NCBI RefSeq assembly: GCF_000612845.1
Contig: NZ_CCAT010000083.1
Coordinates: 310,001-374,000 of the forward strand
Length of the DNA stretch: 64,000 nt
Origin: Clostridium ihumii AP5
Lineage (GTDB): Bacteria > Bacillota > Clostridia > Clostridiales > Clostridiaceae
Direction: 5' to 3'
Under the pieces are notes generated by a model that searched no databases, was not told where the DNA came from, and saw nothing but the letters and a program-made list of their open reading frames with translations. A program made the translations under genes and the position numbers. Each line of letters starts with the position of its first letter. The stretch's first letter is position 1. Below are positions 60,495 through 64,000 of the stretch, piece after piece.

Positions 60495-61523
60495 TTAGGC
60501 AATTTCACTATCTATTTTAGATGTGCAAGAAGTATTTCTTTTATTCTTAAATACAATTCCACCTAAAATACCAGCGACTGTACCGCCTAATATAGCGAAA
60601 ATTAATGCAAATATAACGTTTCTAGGAGTATTAAATGCAAAAGGTGCAAGAAGTCCAGGGATTGGTGAAGCAGTTCCCGGTGCATTGTTTATAATTTTGA
60701 AGAATGCAGCTGAAAGGCCAGCAAGTCCGCCACCTATAAAGTTAGAACAATATATAGGAATTGCATTTTTAGTTATTATATGTGCTTGAGTTAGAGGTTC
60801 TAGCATAACAGCTATTACATTACTCTTATTACCTAACTTAAGTTTGTGAAAAATTATTCCATTTGTAAATGATCCACCTACACAAGCTATAGATGCTATA
60901 CCCATTGCTAATCCTTTAAGTCCTAACATTGCAGTAAGGGCCATTGAACTTAATGGGGATGTACAAATCATTTTCATTATACCACCTAATAAGAATCCCA
61001 TAATTAGAGGAGATTGTTCAGCAGCAACAGTTATCATGTTACCTATATTTACAAGTGTAGCATTTACTATAGGATCTACAGCAAAAGCTAATAATCTAGC
61101 AAGTGGAGCAATAAGTAGAGCTCCTATTATTATATTTAAACCTTCAGGGAGTTTTTTTTCAAGAAGAGGAGATATAAGTCCTACAACATAACCAGCTATA
61201 AATCCTGGTAATATACCAAAGCCACCTACAGCAACTCCGGCTGCAACTGAAAATACAGGGTTAGATCCCATACTTAGAGAAACTAGTATAACAGCAGCAA
61301 CGCCACCAAGACTTCCAGATGTTGAACCTACAGTACTTAAAAAACTTATGTTTAATAAATCACCTGTGATATACTTGTGAATTGCTTCTACTAAAAATGT
61401 AGCTACAGCAGCGTTTGCAAGACCAGACATAGCCTTACCACCTTTAGGCATCTTAGTACTAAATAACGAAAAAAGGGTGAGTGTTAGTAATAGTAATCCT
61501 ATTCCTTGTAATATTGTTAACAT
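60495..61523 (-). CDS. pfoR: PfoR-like PTS_EIIC_2 family membrane protein
   Basis: A 342-residue integral membrane protein with nine or ten helices, rich in Gly and Ala. The start (MLTILQGIGLLLLTLTLFSLFSTKMPKGGKAMSGLANAAVATFLVEAIHKY), GSTSGSLGGVAAV, PLIMGFLLGGIMKMICTSPLSSMALTAMLGLKGLAMGIASIACVGGSFTNGIIF and LEPLTQAHIITKNAIPIY match the family of PfoR, first named as a regulator of perfringolysin O in C. perfringens, now classed with PTS IIC-type transporters. AGGAGG selects the ATG at 61523 and not an in-frame ATG 48 bases upstream. Substrate and mechanism are not established. Confidence 0.85.
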   Translation of the reverse strand: MLTILQGIGLLLLTLTLFSLFSTKMPKGGKAMSGLANAAVATFLVEAIHKYITGDLLNISFLSTVGSTSGSLGGVAAVILVSLSMGSNPVFSVAAGVAVGGFGILPGFIAGYVVGLISPLLEKKLPEGLNIIIGALLIAPLARLLAFAVDPIVNATLVNIGNMITVAAEQSPLIMGFLLGGIMKMICTSPLSSMALTAMLGLKGLAMGIASIACVGGSFTNGIIFHKLKLGNKSNVIAVMLEPLTQAHIITKNAIPIYCSNFIGGGLAGLSAAFFKIINNAPGTASPIPGLLAPFAFNTPRNVIFALIFAILGGTVAGILGGIVFKNKRNTSCTSKIDSEIA

Positions 61524-61905
61524 AAAATCCCTCCTATATAAATACGTAAATCCATTAATCAATAAATTCAATAGATAAAAGTTTATTTATTTATCATTAT
61601 AATAGTTGATTACAAAAAAACTCAGAAAAATACAAAAAGTAAAAATAAAAAAATCAAAATAAAGAAAATTCAATAAAATGTTAACATATATTAATAAAAA
61701 TCAAAGAAAGAAAACACTTTACTTCATTAAATTGGAATGTGATATCTATTGGGTTTATGAAAAGGTTTTAAGTGATATTAAATATTTTCTAGAAATTATT
61801 ATCTAGATTATAAATAAAGAATAAAAAGAATAAAGAAAAAACATGAAATATAACTTGCAAAAAAATAAGTTGTATTTCATGTCTAATTAATTTAAATATT
61901 AAAAT
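61524..61905 (-). promoter_or_regulatory. 382-base region upstream of pfoR
   Basis: No gene is seen. On the minus strand a TATAAT with a weak TTGTAA box stands about 80 bases before pfoR, which suggests an independent promoter and a leader. The hairpin at 61841 closes the upstream two-component operon. Confidence 0.4.
61841..61882 (-). terminator. terminator of the GlnK/GlnL-type operon
   Basis: ACATGAAATATAACTT pairs with AAGTTGTATTTCATGT around an A-rich loop. On the minus strand it is followed by TTTTTTCTTTA. Confidence 0.85.
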
Positions 61906-62754
61906 TTAATTTTGGCTATAAAAGATAAGTGCATTAATAAATTTTTTTATGTTTATTTTTCCGTGGGAACTACTAATACCTCTAATATAATCCATTTCTT
62001 TTTTTACTTGTTCAAAATTATAAAGAGTGTTGGAATATTCGTTGAAAATTTCATTCATATAATCTTCTATACCTATATTAGCTAAATTTATCATGCCTAC
62101 ACTCGCAGCTCGTCGTATTCTTTGTTCCATAGTCTTAGGATTATCGGTAAATTTATTGCATAACTCACTTAAAGTATAATCATAAACAGTTTCATAAGAA
62201 TCAATTAGATATTCTACAAGAGTTAGTATATCCTTACTACCTAGTTCACCCATTATGCCTAATCTCTGAAGTACAGTTTTTAGCTTTATAATATGTTTAG
62301 ATTCTTTTGGTGTATTATTATCTATAGATATATTATCTGTTGGAGATATTTCGCTTAATAATAAGTTTTGCATTTTATTAAGTGTTCTATTCATAGCTAT
62401 ATTTTTAGATACGTTTTTAATAATTTTCTCTACTTCTATAGCATTTACTGGTTTTTGAATGAAAAATTCTACTCCGTTTTCATAAGCCTTTGATATCATA
62501 TCTTTAGCATTTACTTGTGATAACATAATAAAATTAGTATTTATGTTTTTACATTCTTGTACTACAGAAATACCATCCATAAGCGGCATCAATAAATCTA
62601 AAATAACAATATCAGGAAGAAGGTTTTTAATATCTTCTATTCCATCTAATCCATTTGTAGAATAGCCTATAACTTCACCAAGTTCTCTATCTTCTATAAT
62701 TATTTTCAATATATTTATTATATTTATATCATCATCTATTAGAAAAAATTTCAT
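61906..62754 (-). CDS. response regulator with YcbB-type DNA-binding domain (GlnL family)
   Basis: A 282-residue regulator. The receiver domain has FFLIDDDINI, the phospho-acceptor Asp53 in IVILDLLMPLMDGISVV and Lys in FFIQKPV. The C-terminal half (GELGSKDILTLVEYLIDSYETVYDYTLSELCNKFTDNPKTMEQRIRRAASVGMINLANIGIEDYMNEIF) fits the YcbB domain of B. subtilis GlnL, the regulator of glutamine use. The ribosome site GGAGG lies inside the end of the upstream kinase gene, so the two are coupled. Targets might include pfoR next to it. Confidence 0.88.
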   Translation of the reverse strand: MKFFLIDDDINIINILKIIIEDRELGEVIGYSTNGLDGIEDIKNLLPDIVILDLLMPLMDGISVVQECKNINTNFIMLSQVNAKDMISKAYENGVEFFIQKPVNAIEVEKIIKNVSKNIAMNRTLNKMQNLLLSEISPTDNISIDNNTPKESKHIIKLKTVLQRLGIMGELGSKDILTLVEYLIDSYETVYDYTLSELCNKFTDNPKTMEQRIRRAASVGMINLANIGIEDYMNEIFNEYSNTLYNFEQVKKEMDYIRGISSSHGKINIKKFINALIFYSQN

Positions 62755-62759
62755 AAACT

Positions 62760-64000
62760 TTAAACCTCCAATATATTCTTTGGTATTTTTATCAAAAATC
62801 TTGTACCAATATCTTCCTTAGAATCAACAGTGATAGTTCCTTGTAACTCTTTGGTTACTATGTCTTTAACTAAGCTTAAACCTAAACCTCTATTAATTTC
62901 ACCTGTATTATAATTTATTTTAGTAGAAAATCCAGGAGAAAAAATTAAACTTAGATGATCTTCTTTTATACCATTTCCATCATCTTTAATTTCAAAAATA
63001 TGATATAAATCATCTGAAGTATGATTAAACCATATATGATTTAAGTTAGGAGATGGTGAAATGGCTTCTGTAGAATTAGTGATAAGATTTCTAAAAACTG
63101 ACATAAGAAAATAATGCTTATTTGTCAAGAAATCATTGTTTGTACTTATTATAAGTTCTATATTTTTGTTTGAATTATAAATTTCTCTTTCTATAGTTTC
63201 TTTTAATATTAGCAGTATAACTTTGAAAGAGGTTGAATTATTAACATCAGTGGTGTCTAAAGCTTCTTTAATACCACGAACTATTAAAGAATATTCTTTT
63301 TTTACCTCATGAATATCTTTTGCAATAGTTAATGCTGAGGTAGACCAGGTTTTTATATCTCTATTTTGCTTGATTTTTTCAAACAATTCATATGAAATGG
63401 ACATAGTATTTTCAATTTGGTACATGTTCTTTTCCATCCAAAAAATTTCACATTTAAGCTTAGAAGTTGTTAAAAGTAATTTTTTATATCTTTCAGCGTG
63501 TTCCTTTTTTAATAATAAAATTTCATAGTAATCAAGACAAAAAAATATTATAACAATTATAACTGTTCTAAGTGTAGCAACGAAAATAAGACTTTGCTGA
63601 ATGGTAGAAGAAAAGCATTCGGGCCCAATTCTTACATACATTTCTAATAAATTTGAAAGATAGTCTATTAGAATCATTATAATGAAAAAAAATTTACTGT
63701 TAAAATTATTTTTAAAGTGTTTAGTATATAAGTAAAAAAGGAATCCATAACCAATATAAAACAATATTTCAGGTGCATATAATGCCAAAATGTTATTGTA
63801 ATTACCATGGATAAGAAAATGTAATAAAATTCTTAACAAGAAAACACCTAATCCAGAAAAAATACTAGCTAGAATCACATTAAAATCTTCTAAAACATAA
63901 AGTGTTATAGGGAGTAATATTATGGCAAACGATACTTTAAGTTCCGTGGAAAATATATTAATATGCATTTGAGATATAAGAGAAATTACAATACTTATAA
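62760..64000 (-). CDS. sensor histidine kinase, GlnK (YcbA)-like, 5' end beyond window
   Basis: At least 402 residues from ATG 63968, but the frame stays open to the window edge with a hydrophobic stretch (ISIVISLISQ) before that Met, so the true start is probably outside. The N-terminal 160 residues hold several membrane helices. The C-terminal half is a GHKL ATPase: FLMSVFRNLITNSTEAISPS (N box), EIKDDGNGIKEDHLSLIFSPGFSTK (G1) and NRGLGLSLVKDIVTKEL (G2), in the style of NtrY/GlnK/CitA sensors without a classic HisKA. It is paired with the YcbB-type regulator. The ligand is unknown. Confidence 0.88.
   Translation of the reverse strand, partial: ISIVISLISQMHINIFSTELKVSFAIILLPITLYVLEDFNVILASIFSGLGVFLLRILLHFLIHGNYNNILALYAPEILFYIGYGFLFYLYTKHFKNNFNSKFFFIIMILIDYLSNLLEMYVRIGPECFSSTIQQSLIFVATLRTVIIVIIFFCLDYYEILLLKKEHAERYKKLLLTTSKLKCEIFWMEKNMYQIENTMSISYELFEKIKQNRDIKTWSTSALTIAKDIHEVKKEYSLIVRGIKEALDTTDVNNSTSFKVILLILKETIEREIYNSNKNIELIISTNNDFLTNKHYFLMSVFRNLITNSTEAISPSPNLNHIWFNHTSDDLYHIFEIKDDGNGIKEDHLSLIFSPGFSTKINYNTGEINRGLGLSLVKDIVTKELQGTITVDSKEDIGTRFLIKIPKNILEV

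Overview
The DNA is very AT-rich, Shine-Dalgarno sites are strong (AGGAGG-type), and the window holds a spoIIA operon, a clostridial-type three-gene spoVA operon, YunB, a PfoR-like protein and CWB2 surface-protein repeats. This points to an endospore-forming Clostridium (sensu stricto). I do not assign a species. Nearly all genes have intact frames and normal lengths; no rRNA, tRNA, CRISPR array or complete insertion sequence was seen.

Layout. (1) 1-11759: a plus-strand surface-polysaccharide operon. It carries a WbpA/WbpB/WbpD-like route to a diacetamido-uronic acid sugar nucleotide, a WecB/WbpI-type 2-epimerase, glycosyltransferases, two Wzy/ligase-like membrane proteins, a lipid-linked sugar phosphotransferase and a TagA/WecG transferase. 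(2) 11796-20554: two minus-strand glycosyltransferases face that operon. Beyond a palindromic divergent promoter region lie a CWB2-anchored beta-propeller protein, an NlpC/P60 hydrolase with FG-GAP-like repeats, and a glycosyltransferase whose only well-placed start codon is ATA. (3) 21014-28699: an OppA-type lipoprotein, a DMT exporter, and a histidine degradation operon (hutH, ftcD, hutI, fchA) without a local urocanase gene. (4) 28855-41755: an orphan adenine methyltransferase closely resembling C. difficile CamA, followed by spoIIAA-spoIIAB-sigF, spoVAC-D-E, a class A PBP, yunB, hpt, hflX with an extra JAMM-like N-terminal domain, a HEAT-repeat protein and a YigZ/IMPACT protein.

(5) 41888-50651: yebC and a 7.7-kb insertion. 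The last 47 codons of yebC and the DNA behind it (459 bp) are repeated 7711 bp downstream with only about five substitutions, so the inserted DNA appears to have restored the yebC 3' end on entry. The cargo is an overlapping three-gene set (unrecognised 362-aa protein; small winged-helix-like/zinc-ribbon protein; PD-(D/E)XK nuclease), a small serine recombinase with its own promoter and operator-like palindrome, a DEAH-type helicase, a RES-domain protein and decayed gene fragments. This is the best candidate for an undescribed (probably defence or conflict) system. Each 459-bp repeat contains a 221-bp element with terminal inverted repeats and a GC-rich core that folds on paper into a three-way junction.

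(6) 51176-64000: ornithine cyclodeaminase, a GNAT protein, another MITE-like repeat, a patatin phospholipase, a membrane protein, an OmpR-type two-component system followed by two paralogous lipoproteins with phased direct repeats in their promoter region, a PfoR/PTS_EIIC_2 membrane protein, and a GlnK/GlnL-type two-component pair truncated by the window end.

All family assignments come from reading motifs and lengths; no database search was run. Start codons were moved from the longest open frame wherever a Shine-Dalgarno site decided the matter.
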